Assembly: GCA_018398765.1 (NCBI GenBank)
Contig: JAHBMJ010002314.1
Location: 27,913 to 91,912, forward strand
Source of the DNA: Chromera velia
Lineage: Eukaryota; Sar; Chromeraceae
Length of the DNA: 64,000 bases
Direction of reading: 5' to 3'
Positions 34,584-45,864 of this stretch are shown here, piece by piece. Made by a program: the position numbers and the translations under genes. The notes below the pieces were generated by a model. That model did no database searches and had not been told where the DNA came from. It worked only from the letters and a program-made list of their open reading frames with translations. Position 1 is the stretch's first letter. Each line of letters begins with the position of its first letter.

Positions 34584-37500
34584 GACACGCTTTTTTCTAC
34601 TCACATGTCTGACTGAATCAAAGAGATCTACTACCCTGGGTCCAAATGGAAAGAGCGCACTTCGTCAAGCACATCGCTGCATATACCCCAAAACGGACCC
34701 AGGAAAGACAGACCAAAAGCTTTTTTTACTCTGAAGACTTCCCTGCCCACCTCTGTGTCCATTCGCACAGGTGTCCTCCACCAGGCAGGCCTCTTCTCTT
34801 GGACACTTGGAGAAAACGTCGTGGGTTCTCAAGGGGAAGTTCGATAGGTCAGGCCTCCAGTAGCCCCCCCCAGACAAATTCGAGTCCAGCTGCATTGATG
34901 CAGAGGCATCAAGAATGTTACGGAAGTTAGGGAAGATGCAGAACCCGTCTACCGAGGTCTGTACTGCATCTCTCTCTCCCCCTCTTTCTCTTTCTCTCTC
35001 TTTCTCTCCGAGAGAAGTCTGAAGACAAGTGCTTTCAGAATGGGACCCGGACTCAATTACTCAAGCATCTTCCCTCCTTTGCGTCTATCATTTTCAGAGA
35101 ATCAGTGCATAGTAAGCGAGCTCATCCACTGCCGGACTCACCGTCCAGATGTCATTTGTCGGGAGTGTGGACACAGGCCCCGGACAGTACTGGCCGTCTG
35201 GACAGGGGAGACAGTTCCCGTGCTGCCTGTTGGCACGCCAACCGAAGACGCAGAGGCAGAACGAGAGACTGGTGCCCCCTGTGACTCCATAAGATGTCGA
35301 CTGCTCAGGACACTGCAAATGAATGTATGAGAAAGATCTTCATTTTCTTTCAAGAAGTGGACGGCTCGGGGCATTGCTAAAAAATGCACAGGAAGAATCT
35401 CCAGAGAAATCACCACAAAAAACAAAGAATCGAGTCCACAGGGAGAAAAGAAAGAAAAGAGGCCAAGAAGACCTGTAGTCACTGCTGGGACAGAACTTGC
35501 GAGTTTCGACCTGACCGAAAGACAAGATCCTGAAGCAGCTCGGTTCGGATTGTAGGTATCTGCGGGGCAGTCTGTACAGGTCTCTGCAAGAGGGGAGGGA
35601 GCAAGAAGCTTGATTGCCAGGTGTGCATCTTTTGGAAGTATCGCACTTCACTTCTTTGGAAAGACATGCCTTCACTTTCTGCACTTCCTGGAAAGGCCGC
35701 GATGAATGGCAGCAAACTTCTCACATAGAGACCCATCATTCCTGAAGACTGCAGCCGACTTGCCCTTATCGTGGTATTCAGAGAGCAACGAGGAAGAATA
35801 TCGAAGCCAGGAGAGCGAAAGCGAAAGCCAGAGAAAGAAGGAAAAGCATGCCTGGATACGCACGCGCATGCCAAAGGTGCTCCCCGCCCCTGACACATAT
35901 GAACACAGACGGAGGGAAGGAAGGAAGGAGGGAAGAGGGGAGGCACAGAAGGAGAGGGAGGACGTACTTGTGCTGCTATCGTATACAGTACCAGCGCTGC
36001 AGGCTGAGCACTCTCCTGAGAGAGGGTCTGTGGCCTGCAAACAAGTCATACGGTGGCACAGAAGCCAGAAGAAAGAGAAATACAGACAGAGAGTGCCAAA
36101 GATAGCTAGTGTACTTACATGGATCATTAATGTAAGGATTTGTAGAGAGAGGAATAGTATGGTGACACGGTAACTACCCAGCGTTGGACAATTTCTTCAT
36201 CTCAGGATTCGCAGTGCGTATCTGACGCCTAACTTTGTGTCGGTCTCGAACAAATTCATGTGATTGTTTGTTTGTCTCAGAGAGCAGTTGGATTTCAGGC
36301 CCCCCAAAAAAAGTAGAATAAAAGGCCCAGAAAGAAAGAAAGCCGCTGACCGCAAAAACAAATCCAGCCGGGCAGTCGTCACAAAATACATCGGTGCCTG
36401 TGGACGTCACAAATTGTCCCCACGGGCAGCTGCAGTCATGGTAGAGAGGTATTTGAGAGTCATTCACCCGATCATCCACGCAAGCAGGAAACTTTTCACA
36501 GACACGCCCACACATTTTGTGGCAGCAGGAAAGGAACTTGGTGGAATCATTGTGACTGCAAAACATCAAGTGCCCCTCCCAGCGTCTTGATCACTGACTG
36601 ACTTCACACAGGTTCCGTTTTCGACGTTTGCAAGTTGAAAGTCCAGACAGGGCGTGCAGTGCGAAGCGTCGCTGGAGGGCACGAGGCCCTCCGCACACTG
36701 CAGTACAGAGAGGGGGCGAAGGGACACATGGGGTGAACACATACAGATACTGAGGCACAGACACAACTCCTCTCTGTACTCGCACTGTCTCGAACCCGCT
36801 GTTTCATGCACACTCACCCGCAGTACAAGCACATGTGCTACAGGGAGAGCAGCGGTTGGAGAAGAAGAGAGAGTGACATCTGTTGTTCGATCAAGGAAAT
36901 TTCGCACTGAGGAAAACTTCGCATTTACGCTGAAGAAGAGAGTTATTCGTGAACGAATCCAAAAACGGCATCTTCTTTGAGACAAAAACTGACCGAGCCA
37001 CATGCGTTGGCGTCATTGCTTGTAGAGACAGTAACGGAGACTGCGAAGACGTTCCTGCTCTGCTTCCCCGTTCCGCACTTAGTGCACCCAGTGGAGCTGG
37101 AAGAGTCTCTATGGAACCCAGGTCTGCATACACAGCCTTCAGTACTCAGCCAGTCTCCAGAGAGTGCCAAGGAAGGGAGAGCAGGAATGCTACCACTGCT
37201 TCCGGATCCAGGTCTGCACAGAGCGGAATGTAGAGGAGTCACTGAATCGTTTGCTTATAATGAACACCACGCACTCCCTGGAGGTATCGATATTACACAC
37301 ATATCATTCCATATTTTTTTCGTGAGTAAAGGGGTCTGCCCAAAGCAAAAAAACGACACATGAGAGCGAAAACGGTCCCCAGACGGATTTCCGAAGTGCC
37401 TTGGTGCTTTGCTCACAGACGAGTCTGCCTCAACCCCAATCGCTGCTCAATGACTTGCAAACCAATTTCACTTTTTTTGTCCACAGCCCCCTTCCCTCCC

Positions 37501-39550
37501 GTCGACTGACAGTCCCTCAAAAAACCCAATTTTGCACAGTTGTCCCTCAGTCATCAGCGAGGCCGCAGAGGACGCCGCCAGAGACGTGGTGGCACTGGGC
37601 CAGTAGAAGACCCCCGTGAGGGATGAGGAGGGGACGAACCCGAGGGAACTGTTCGAATTGGGAGTCGCATCTGTGCCGATCACATTGACAGCAATCAGAC
37701 CCGTTCTTTCAAGAAAGGCTTTTGAGACATCGCCTTCCTGCACGAAGAAAAACAGAGTTACCATTTCGAAACAAAAAGGGTAGCAGAAACGTCGGCTTCG
37801 AACAGCGAAAATCAGAGTGAACTTTGACCCGCGACTGAATCTTCCTTTCAGGCCCCCCAGACCTCCCCTAGAAGGTACCTCAGATGCCAATACTGTTCTA
37901 CGTTGCTCTTACAGTAGTCACTTATCGTCTCCTGGTTCGCTGCGTGACTGGCAAATTACAACAGTCAGAGCACTTGCTGGAGTCTGGAAAGTCCGGAGTA
38001 TGTCCTTCTCACAAATGACAGAGGGGGAAAGACAGGGATTCATGCGTCGACAGACCGTCAGACCGCTCCCTCCCTCGTTGAGAGTTCTCAAAAAGAGGCC
38101 CTTGCTCTGCGTCAGCCACTCAGCGTACGACTGAGAAGAGTCCAGAAGGGCCCCCGTCAAGGCAGTTGCATCTGCATGCATTCGAGGAGAGTTGGGTTGG
38201 TGTGAACATGGCTCGTGTTTGTGTGCTCGTGAGTTGCCACAAAGGCAATCTGATGTCGATAAAAAGGCTCTCTGAACCCAACGCGCTTTGAATTACTCCC
38301 TACCTCTACAGATCTGCAGTGTGCATTCTTTCAAATATTCACGCTGCACACCACAAGAGGACCGCATGGAAAATCTCCGGACGATCTGCAGCGAAGAGAG
38401 AGAAGTTTCTCTAACGCAAAATTCTCTTACCTGCAATCGCAAGTGCAGTGAGAGCAGGAAATCTCCTAACGACGTTCCCGTTGAAAGTCGTAGTGGCGAG
38501 ACCCAGAAGGTTGGCGACAGTCCCGTTCACAGACCCCGACAGATCCAGAACAGAAAGGAGGGGAGAGTCGCCCATCATGGACTCGAAGGAGGCTGCGTCC
38601 AGGGCAGTTGAGGCAGAAAGCCCTCTCAGCAAAAGAGATGAGAGCTGGTGTGAGCTCCTGCGGGGGACAAAGGAAGAGCAAGTGAGACATGCACGAAAGC
38701 GGAGGGAGGGATGACTCCCCCGAGGAGAGCCATATTTTAGCAGGAACACGCAAAGACACACACAGAGGAGCACACACAGACAAAAAGGGGGAGGCATACA
38801 GACAGAGAGAGGGTGCCCGGAATACGTCGATCCCCCTTTCTTTGCCACGACCCTTCTGCCTGCCTAGGGGTGTCGCCTCACTGTTTCCTCTGTGACGTTT
38901 GGAAAATCTTCCGCCTGCTCTGCCCACCCCACTCTTCAACTCATGCCCTTCTTCTCATTTCCTCACAGTACTTACATGGTGCCAGTGCTAAAGGTGACGA
39001 CCAGATTGGCATTGCCACTGATGTCCAAGTGCCGCATAGTAGACGGTATGTCGTCTGGTATTGTGAGACTCTGGAAATCATTCCCCCTTACGTCGAGCAG
39101 CTCCAGATTCTCTAGTGCCGGCAGAGCTCCTGTCAAATTGAGGTTTCGGAGTGTCAACTGCTTCAAATTGGGAAGGTCAGAAGACGAAATAGACACGGAG
39201 CCCAAGGAGGAAGAAGAAATTCCCTCCAGAAGCGAGAGCTCTAGGGTAACCAGATTTTGACAGTTCGAAAGTGTTGGAAAAGTAGTAAAACCGTTCGCCT
39301 CAAAATCCGTCTGGTTGCTCCATCTTCTTCGTACTTCAGTCGCAGAACCACAGTCAAGGCTGGTGCTTGCCAGGTTTCGTAGTGGAGCACTTCCGACATC
39401 ACACTCGCTGTTGCTTCCATGTGCATCAATGTCTCCATCCACTTCTTCATGAAAGGATGGACGGGCGAAAAGCCGCCTTGAATTTCGTTTCAGTTCAGCC
39501 ATCCGCTTCCTTCCGAGATCAGCGTGATGCATCAACCCGAACCTGTCTTG
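27861..39550 (-). CDS. LRR / GCC2-GCC3-type cysteine-rich multipass receptor-like protein
   Basis: Twenty-six exons join in frame for 1466 codons to a TGA at 27861-27863. Exons: 38976-39550, 38431-38657, 37960-38171, 37511-37737, 36994-37213, 36603-36697, 36351-36555, 35968-36034, 35516-35583, 35142-35312, 34751-34889, 34334-34465, 33939-34018, 33667-33731, 33211-33307, 32704-32925, 32241-32500, 31613-31870, 31251-31385, 30721-30988, 30283-30448, 29909-29973, 29255-29350, 28829-29010, 28398-28459, 27861-27967. Order of parts: leucine-rich repeats, cysteine-rich repeats, about eight membrane spans, coiled-coil tail. This layout is common among large surface proteins of alveolates and stramenopiles; the ligand is unknown. 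The first exon lacks a signal peptide and begins after a likely acceptor, so at least one 5' exon is missing. Many donors are GTCAGT or GTCAGC. The summed exon length is divisible by three with no stop, which supports the model strongly. Confidence 0.8.
29628..29735. repeat. GACT / GAAT tetranucleotide repeats in intron
   Basis: Imperfect (GACT)n passes into (GAAT)n inside the 29351-29908 intron of the receptor-like gene. Confidence 0.8.
30721..34465 (-). other. eight-span membrane region of the receptor-like gene
   Basis: After VLCQMCVSGYSR, hydrophobic segments appear in order: NAFIFIALF...VVALIISSFAWGLY (split by an intron), FINYFTLISAIA, WIVVRISFWAPIFVVLGTAV, FGFGMITVSVLLGALLPSI, LSIGLALPGLALWSFGLPVA, the pair AAFTTAFW and LALGTGTAFAAAAA, VVLLSFCLCLYI and FFLFIIVLNFLFCLFFCWAL. 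The loop EFLQPDCLFVPSENL between spans two and three and the stretch LGYWVEGLKHQYCVWEVWYL before span six match the general plan of multipass GCC2/GCC3 proteins. The exact number of spans is an estimate. Confidence 0.65.
34482..34580. repeat. CT then CA dinucleotide microsatellite in intron
   Basis: A short (CT)n tract leads into about 80 bp of (CA)n with a few CG interruptions, inside the 34466-34750 intron just upstream (minus sense) of an acceptor. Confidence 0.85.
34751..37213 (-). other. GCC2/GCC3 (ephrin-receptor-like) cysteine-rich repeats
   Basis: Seven small exons encode cysteine modules of the tyrosine-kinase ephrin-receptor-like / GCC2_GCC3 type: CAEGLVPSSDASHCTPC, CSCPWGQFVTSTGTDVFCDD then CPAG, GECSACSAGTVYDS, TCTDCPADTYNPNRAASGSC, and NCLPCPDGQYCPGP. 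The last exon has GYWRP and KCPREEACLVEDTCANGHRG, which with the next exon gives the closing CxxGxxGxLCxxCxxGY pattern typical just before the membrane region. Confidence 0.7.
37511..39550 (-). other. leucine-rich-repeat region of the receptor-like gene
   Basis: The first exons encode LRR-type units: LPNLKQLTLRNLNLTGALPA, LENLELLDVRGNDFQSLTIP, TMRHLDISGNANL and LLSVLDLSG, then a more irregular Ser/Thr-rich stretch to FFEG. The join 38976/38657 (phase 2) falls inside a repeat and restores it. A preceding minus-strand frame near 39570-39715 (VGEIQEPCMQAVEKFCAF) reads like protein and may be an upstream exon, but no phase-consistent join was found. Confidence 0.65.
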
Positions 39551-39556
39551 CTGCAC

Positions 39557-40364
39557 GCCTTTCCTGGATCACTGGAGCTCTTTGCCAGTCGGAAGTCTTG
39601 ACCAGCCACTTAATTGAAGAGTCAAATGCACAAAACTTCTCTACAGCTTGCATACAGGGTTCCTGGATTTCTCCGACGCCGCTGTTGGCAAGACCAGTTT
39701 GACAAATGTGCAGCATAGTCTGTGTGCATGAGCAGGGCGCCCGTTTACGGCCGCTTGTCAATGTATGTTTGGTGTCCGTATACACTGCGAGAATTCGTTC
39801 ATAGAATTTTAATGTATATATACGAAAAAATGCACCTATAGATTCAATATATACAGATCTCGAGAGTAAAATGCACTCGATGCATGCGATAGGATCGCGG
39901 TGTTGCAGACGTGTTAATTGCACGTTTGCAACACGAGCTGCCCTCCAATTCATGATGCAAGAGCTATTAATAGATAGATCGGCGGATTCATGATGACTGA
40001 AGCAGCACAGTCTATATAGTACAGACGGCATGTCGATATGTTGCAGTTGAAGACTCTGCAGCACCTGATGCTGAAAGCCTCTTTATCGATGTTGATAATC
40101 TCCAATTGCCGCAGTCTGTTTGATCGCTTGCACCGTGCACCTATTATTAATAGTATATTAACATCGATATCGATGTATATATTAATCAATATTGATTCAG
40201 AGAGGCCGACTGCATTGTTGATCGAGCCCTCGAATGAAATCCGAATTCCTTTCAGGGACGCTTTGAACGTGCCAAGAGTCTTGCGTCACTTCTTGCGTCA
40301 CGCTTTGACCTGGCTGACTTTGCAATCGACGGCCCAAAGCATTCAGCCGTCTACATATTTAACA
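39557..40364. other. intergenic region between two divergent genes
   Basis: The receptor-like gene (minus) and HOP2 (plus) point away from each other here. 39.75-40.2 kb is AT-rich with small palindromes (for example ATCGATATCGAT near 40163). It probably contains both promoters and perhaps missing 5' exons of the receptor gene. Confidence 0.45.
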
Positions 40365-41565
40365 ATGGAGCAGCCTCCTCCTAAGAAGCCGAGAAAGGCA
40401 GGTCCCAAAGTTGATGACAACGAGGCCGCGGAACTGATTCTTCAGTACCTGACCAATCAGAACAGGTCTGCGCGTCAACCAAACACGAACGTGCAGTAGT
40501 GCTTCAGCGCCATCATTTTGATTCCACAGGAATACTTTGTGACTCTGCAGACCCTATTCCAGCCAAAATGTGAGCTCGTCGAAAAAATTGTCCCAGGAGG
40601 CTCTGCTGGGAGGGGCATCAATGCTGAAGGGTGATTTTTGCAGGTGTTTGACAATCTGCGAGGAGCCATTGCAAAGCCTTTGGTCGAAAGGACTCTCTCC
40701 AAGCTTGCGACGGATGGGAGCGTGCTTCTCAAAGAGTGAATCAAGAGGGCCTCAATTTGTCCCGCTCGGCAGCTTGCAGAGATTGAAGTGCAATCTTTTC
40801 GTGTTGCCTGTTTTGTGCAGATACGGAAAGTTCAAAGTGTACATGGTCAAGCAGGTCGGTTCTGACCATCGGCTGGGCAAGGAGGCTTGTAGCAGTGCAT
40901 TTCAACAGATAGATGGACTCGCGTCGTGCGACTTGCAGGGAGCGGCGAGCGACCTTGGTGCCGAAGAGAGAAATGAAGAGCTGAAATCAGCGAGTCAGCA
41001 GAACAGCGTTCTTGAAGTGCGAATCAAGGAGCTCATGGACCAGCTGAAAGATCTGAAAGACCGTCAGTCGAATTTTCTCCCAAACATCTGTTTTCCACCA
41101 AAGGTGCCCTCAATCTTCTCTGCCTTTTTGCACAGAAGAGGGCGCGTTCAAGAACAAGCTTCCCATTGAGACGATCCAACGGAGAATCGACAGCGCGCGA
41201 GCACAGATCAAGGGACTACAGACGCAACTTCTCGAGTTGAAAAGTCAGGCGAAGGGAGGCGACATGCCCACCTTGGAAGAGAGCGTGCAAATCAAAGAGA
41301 AGTTCGACCTCGCCTGGACCCTTTGGAAAACGGCGAAGCGGAAAGGTCTGTTGCAAGTGCCGTACTCTGACGCCGTATTTACCTTTTTCAGTCGATGGCG
41401 GGAGCGCTAGGACGCCTTTTGTTCTGCATGCAAGATTTTCCACATGCAGTGATGGACATTCTGCGGTCGTTGGCGATCAAGGCAGAGACCAGTGTCACTT
41501 TCTTGAAGGAAGAACTCGACGTGGAGACGGACTCAGACTGGGAAATCGACTTTGGACCTGCGTGA
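40365..41565 (+). CDS. HOP2: meiotic recombination factor Hop2 (PSMC3IP/TBPIP family)
   Basis: Seven exons, 40365-40465, 40551-40569, 40644-40735, 40821-40854, 40909-41062, 41136-41345 and 41435-41565, give exactly 247 codons with stop. The N-terminal winged-helix domain reads AAELILQYLTNQNRPYSSQN, VFDNLRGAIAKPLVERTLSK, LATDGSVLLKEYGKFKVYMV; this is the Hop2 signature (LDYL...NRPYS...F.NL.....K..V.K.L..L...G.I..K.YGK.K.Y). A long coiled coil follows (about residues 100-190), then the conserved C-terminal segment VMDILRSLAIKA and LDVETDSDWEIDFGPA, matching the GIETDED region. Hop2 works with Mnd1 to stabilise Dmc1/Rad51 filaments and promote strand invasion between homologues in meiosis. Exon 2 is only 19 nt. 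The last acceptor (TGCATGCAAG) is chosen because an upstream one (TTTTTCAG at 41392) would break the phase. No Mnd1 gene is in the window. Confidence 0.88.
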
Positions 41566-43308
41566 GCAGAAAATCCACGATGCGTCGGATGCGTCGATGA
41601 CTTCTCTTTCACCGCTTGTGAGTCTCTGGCCTCTCAACCAAGCTTCTCTTCGTCTTTTACACAAAACACTGTTGAAAAAATGAATTGTAGTTAGTTGCAA
41701 TGAATACCAGTGCTAACAGCTACTTGCTGAATCAGCATGATCATGCCATGATGTAAGTAAAAAAAGGGTGATTGCATCATTCTCTAGATCATTCTACAGT
41801 GATTTTCAATAACAGTATCAAACATTCAAGTTTTACAGTGATTTCCAATACATTTAAATCATTATTTATTCTTAAATTAAATTTTAATAGAATAATAAAC
41901 TTTTTATGTGCGAGTGCTAGATTTAATGCAATATGTAAAGTAAAATGGCTTAAACATGCTTCGATGCTCAATAACATGCATGTTACTAGTACATATAGGT
42001 TTAGAATTGATTTGGCTGCATGTATGATATATTAAAACATCTATCGCGAAGCATAAATATAAATATATTTTTAAGCCGCTGGCGGTTATTTGTCATGTTT
42101 TTGCGTGTGTTTTCTCCTCTGGGGGAGGGCTGCCGAGCTTGTTTCTTGCCGAACGTTGGAAGCCTTTAAGGATAGGCCACTAGTCTAGGCAGACAACGAT
42201 GGCGTATGATGATGATGAAATACATTTTTTAATCCACCTCTGAAGAGGCTAGCTAAAGAGCTATTATCTACATAACAAAGTTAAACAAACTCAACTGAGA
42301 CTTTTAGTGTTAAAGCTCTAAACCTCTTAGTATATTTGGATTGAATTGCATGAATTGAGATGGTTGAAGCCGGGGAGCCACTATATATAAATGACATATA
42401 AAATCTTAAAAACATAAATTTACATATAAAATTTAGCATACTTTTGACTTAATTAATTGACACTGTGTGACCTCGTGTGTGTAACAGAGTAAACGTACAA
42501 CACTGCACTGGCACTGTTTGCCAGTGATTTATTCTTTGAAAACTAGCAGTCATAGCGATATAAAATTCGCTACTAGATCGATGCCTAATTATATGTATCG
42601 ATTCCTAGCTATAGAATAGCATCCACTCAACAACTTCTGCATGAAGTTACCATCAACATGATTCTATTCAAGGTTCCATTTTTCTCTACATTATTCTAAA
42701 ATTGATTGCCCATTTATCATCACGCCGCGCCATACCATAGACAGCCTACGTGAATCGCAATTGCCTTCGTGGAGCCCCACAGAAACAAGAAAAATGATAC
42801 AACACGGGCATTCGATATGCGACCGGTGGCAGCCATGATCCGAGCAGGTGGGTCGGCGGGCTGCCAGGCGGGAGGTCGGGCAGTGGTTACAGCAGCGATG
42901 CAAAGGCAGTAATTCATACGTGCGTGTTACCATAAATCCCACCTTCTATCGCAACGTGCGTCGCTGCGTCGTACCAGCTCAGCCACATGAAGTAACGCCA
43001 AGCCTTCAGCTTGACTGTTGTCATTTGTCACAAACAAAAACAAAAGCTACAGAAAAGATTCCGGCACAAAACTGGCACCTCATCCTGTCCATTCACCCAC
43101 AACACACACACACGAGCCAAAGCCAAGCCAACACAAGCCACGCCGTGCAACTCTGCACACGCGGAGAAATATTCAATGAGGCATCCTGAACAGATTAAAC
43201 AAAGAGAAAGGGAGAGAAGGAAGAGAAAAAAGAAGAGCCCGTACGTATGCAACAAAAACACACAACGACTTCTCATCCGAAATGCGTGCTCTACTGCCAC
43301 CGCGTCTC
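41566..43308. other. AT-rich intergenic region, no gene seen
   Basis: 41.7-42.7 kb is strongly AT-rich. It holds the second copy (42339-42385) of the AATTG / GCCGG-GAGCCA sequence seen at 4.5 kb. 42.7-43.2 kb is of mixed composition and gives short frames on both strands without recognisable protein. The end next to 43309 probably carries the 3' untranslated region of the minus-strand membrane gene. Confidence 0.45.
42339..42385. repeat. AATTG tract plus GCCGG-GAGCCA motif, copy 2
   Basis: TTGAATTGCATGAATTGAGA is followed by TGGTTGAAGCCGGGGAGCCA. It resembles 4541-4581 in the same orientation. Confidence 0.4.
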
Positions 43309-43826
43309 TCAGGATCCATGTCCGGCCTTGACCTCATCCGAGACGGCCTCGCTCAATGACCGCTGGAACCGGTCAACTGCCGCCGCAACACTGGCAGACT
43401 CAGAGGCTCCCTCCCTCCCCCTGGACTCCCCATGCTGATCAAGTTGCTCTTCTGTCTCCGCGCGTGCATTAGCACTTGCGGCAAAACTCACTCTCTGTCT
43501 CTCTGCCTGCGCGTCTCCGATGACGGCAGTGGAGGAGAAGACGTCTGCCACTGGGAGGCGGTCGGACGTCGTGTGGGGGAGACCCAAACCGTCTGAGGGA
43601 GCCTGAGGGACTGCCGCATCCTGAAAGCCCTCCCCTGTTGCCCGTGGCATCTCACGCTGCCGCTGCAGGGGTGACGCAGTCCTTTCGGGTGTACTCTGAT
43701 TCAGACCTCCGTCCTGCTCTCCTGGAGTGTGGTCATCACCCAGCAATCTGCACCTGACACAGGCAGAGAACGACAGAAGAAATCATTCCCTCTTCCTTCC
43801 TTCTCTCTTTGCCTCTTCTGTCTTTA

Positions 43827-43881
<55 letters not shown>

Positions 43882-45413
43882 TTCCTTCCTTCCTTCCTCA
43901 ACTTATTTTCTTCCTTCCTTTCTTTTTTTCTTCTTTCCCTTCTCCCCCCCCGCCCCCCTTTTCTTGCTCGCTTCCTTGTTGTCGTTTCATCATTTCTTCC
44001 AGTCCCTTCTGGTTCACTGGCCGTCTGAATGACAGACCGTCTGTCATGCAGGCAGATTGAATAAAGAATTGAATGAAGAAATGATCACTTGTACATTGAT
44101 AAATGCAAACTTGCCGCTTGCCCCACTGACTGAGTCTTACTGACCGACCCGCTCCTGAAGGTTGTCAACCCTGCCTTCAGTTGGCCCTCAGACCCATCCG
44201 GTTGCCTTCCATGTCCATGTCCACGCTGAGTCGTGCGGGTGAACACCAGACGCACCAAGACAAGAAAAAGCCCCAGGGCAGCGAGGGCAGTACCAAGGAT
44301 GAGAGTCAGAATCTTCTTTCCCTCGGGAATAAGGAAGAAAAAGAAAACCTTCACCGCCAACTGAGGGACCTCCTCCAAAAGGGTAGCAGGTGCCGAGGCG
44401 GAAAAGACCAGGCGATCCAGTTCCTCTGCCGACATCAGTCGCTTCTTCTGCCTTTCCTTCTCTTTCATCTCTTCCCTCTTTCTGTCCTCGCACTTCATGC
44501 ACTTTTTCTCTTCCCCCTCCTGCAAGGAAGAAAAGAGAGGGTGGAAGGAGGGGAGGAGAGAGGAAGAGAGGGGAGTGCAACACGTTAAAGGAAAAAAACC
44601 AAGGCCAGAAGAAAGAAGGGAAAAAGACATGATGCGTCAAAGGAAAGGAAATGGGTCGATGACATTAAGCACGAGGACAAGATGCAAGAAACGGGGTCAA
44701 CATGAAGTCCTCCTTCCCTCCCTCCTCCCTTTGCTTGTTCCTCAACCCACCTCTTGTTGCCTCTGTCCCTCTTTGAAAACACTTGCCGGAGAGATAGGCG
44801 ACACCTCGATCAGACCCCTGGAGTTCCCATTCCTTTCTCCACCGCCTTCCTCTCTTTCTCCTCCTTCTGGAATGTCTCGACCGGCCTCCACGTCCTTCCC
44901 CTCTGGATGCGATCTTCTGTCCCGACTCTCTTCACCTCGGTCTCCTAGTCTCTGCCTCTGCCTGTGGCCTGCATTTCCTTTTTCCCCCCCTTCTTTTTTC
45001 AGCCTCAGCTTCATTGACAGAGGCGCAACCCCAAACAAGTTGGAAGTCGCCAGCATCGCAAACTTCAGAGAGACCAGACCGAGGACGTAGAGGACCCCCG
45101 TCAGAGGTTTGTGCCTCACCTCCGCCCACCACGACTCTTTCTGAAGCTCTCTGACTTTGTAAAATCGCCACAGTGAGAACGCGTTGAAGGCAACCACTAC
45201 GGCTGCGTGAATAAGTGAGACCGCAAACAGACCCACGGCTGCCGGCTCTCCCTTGACGGCTGCGGCCCCCACAAGGATGATCAGAATCACGTCTGTGTAA
45301 ATGTTGTTCACTTGCAGGATCGCCCCCAGCACCGGCGGAAACTTCATCTCCCACTCCTTCCACTCCCACACAATCAACATCGCAGCAACAAGCAGGACAC
45401 CGAGAACAGACAC
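43309..45413 (-). CDS. multipass membrane protein exons (possible C-terminal part of the ankyrin gene)
   Basis: Three exons. 44751-45413 (221 codons, phase 0 at both ends) has about four membrane spans: VSVLGVLLVAAMLIVWEW, ILQVNNIYTDVILIILVGAA, VGLFAVSLIHAAVVVAFNAF and VLYVLGLVSLKFAML, then a Ser/Glu/Arg-rich linker. 44145-44519 (125 codons, phase 0) has a charged helix (KCEDRKREEMKEKERQKKR) and another span (ILTLILGTALAALGLFLVLV). The last exon, ending in a TGA at 43309-43311, is a low-complexity tail; its acceptor is unclear (near 43720-43745). The first of these exons begins after an acceptor, so the N-terminus lies upstream, across the assembly gap. All phases fit attachment to the ankyrin exon that ends at 46377 in phase 0, but this is not proven. 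Confidence 0.6.
43838..43962. repeat. CT-rich microsatellite in intron
   Basis: (CTGT)n, (CT)n and (TTCC)n follow one another, then a C-rich stretch, between two exons of the membrane protein. Frames of Ser/Leu/Phe across it are artefacts. Confidence 0.75.
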
Positions 45414-45795
45414 CTGCACGCGTGAGAGGGCGCACGTAAATCATAATACCCGGCAATCAGTTGCAGCATGAAGAGAAGTGACGTTGAAGAGATCGAAAGA
45501 CTACACAGGAAGGAGTTTCCACTGCTTCACAGGTTGTGTAATCACTCAAAGTGACAACACAGAAGGAATGTTGGGTGGATGGGTAGATGGATGGATGGTT
45601 GGATGGATGGTTGGATGGAGTCTCTCGCTTGCAAGAGCTGCATGCAGAGGTTCTGTCTTGTGTGACCAAAAACTTGGTTTGTATGATCCATCATGATCAA
45701 TCCACTGTGTTATTGAGGGAGCCTGCACGGTTTCTTTCCCCTCCGGGGCCTCCCTTCCTGCACCTCTCTCACGTTACTCCACGCAACAACTGCTG

Positions 45796-45864
45796 CCCCC
45801 CCCCCCCCCNNNNNNNNNNNNNNNNNNNNNNNNNNNNNNNNNNNNNNNNNNNNNNNNNNNNNNN
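45796..45864. other. assembly gap flanked by poly-C
   Basis: A C14 run is followed by 55 N (45810-45864) and then more C. Sequence on the two sides may not be truly adjacent. Confidence 0.95.

Noticed and set aside
36820-36876. Cysteine-rich exon (SNRCSPCSTCACTAG)
   Set aside because: It looks like the neighbouring modules but its phases do not match on either side. Exons 36994 and 36697 join directly in phase 0.
38411-38939. Gene on either strand with other frames at the LRR exons
   Set aside because: Only the 38431-38657 frame continues the LRR pattern in phase. The others are overlapping alternatives.
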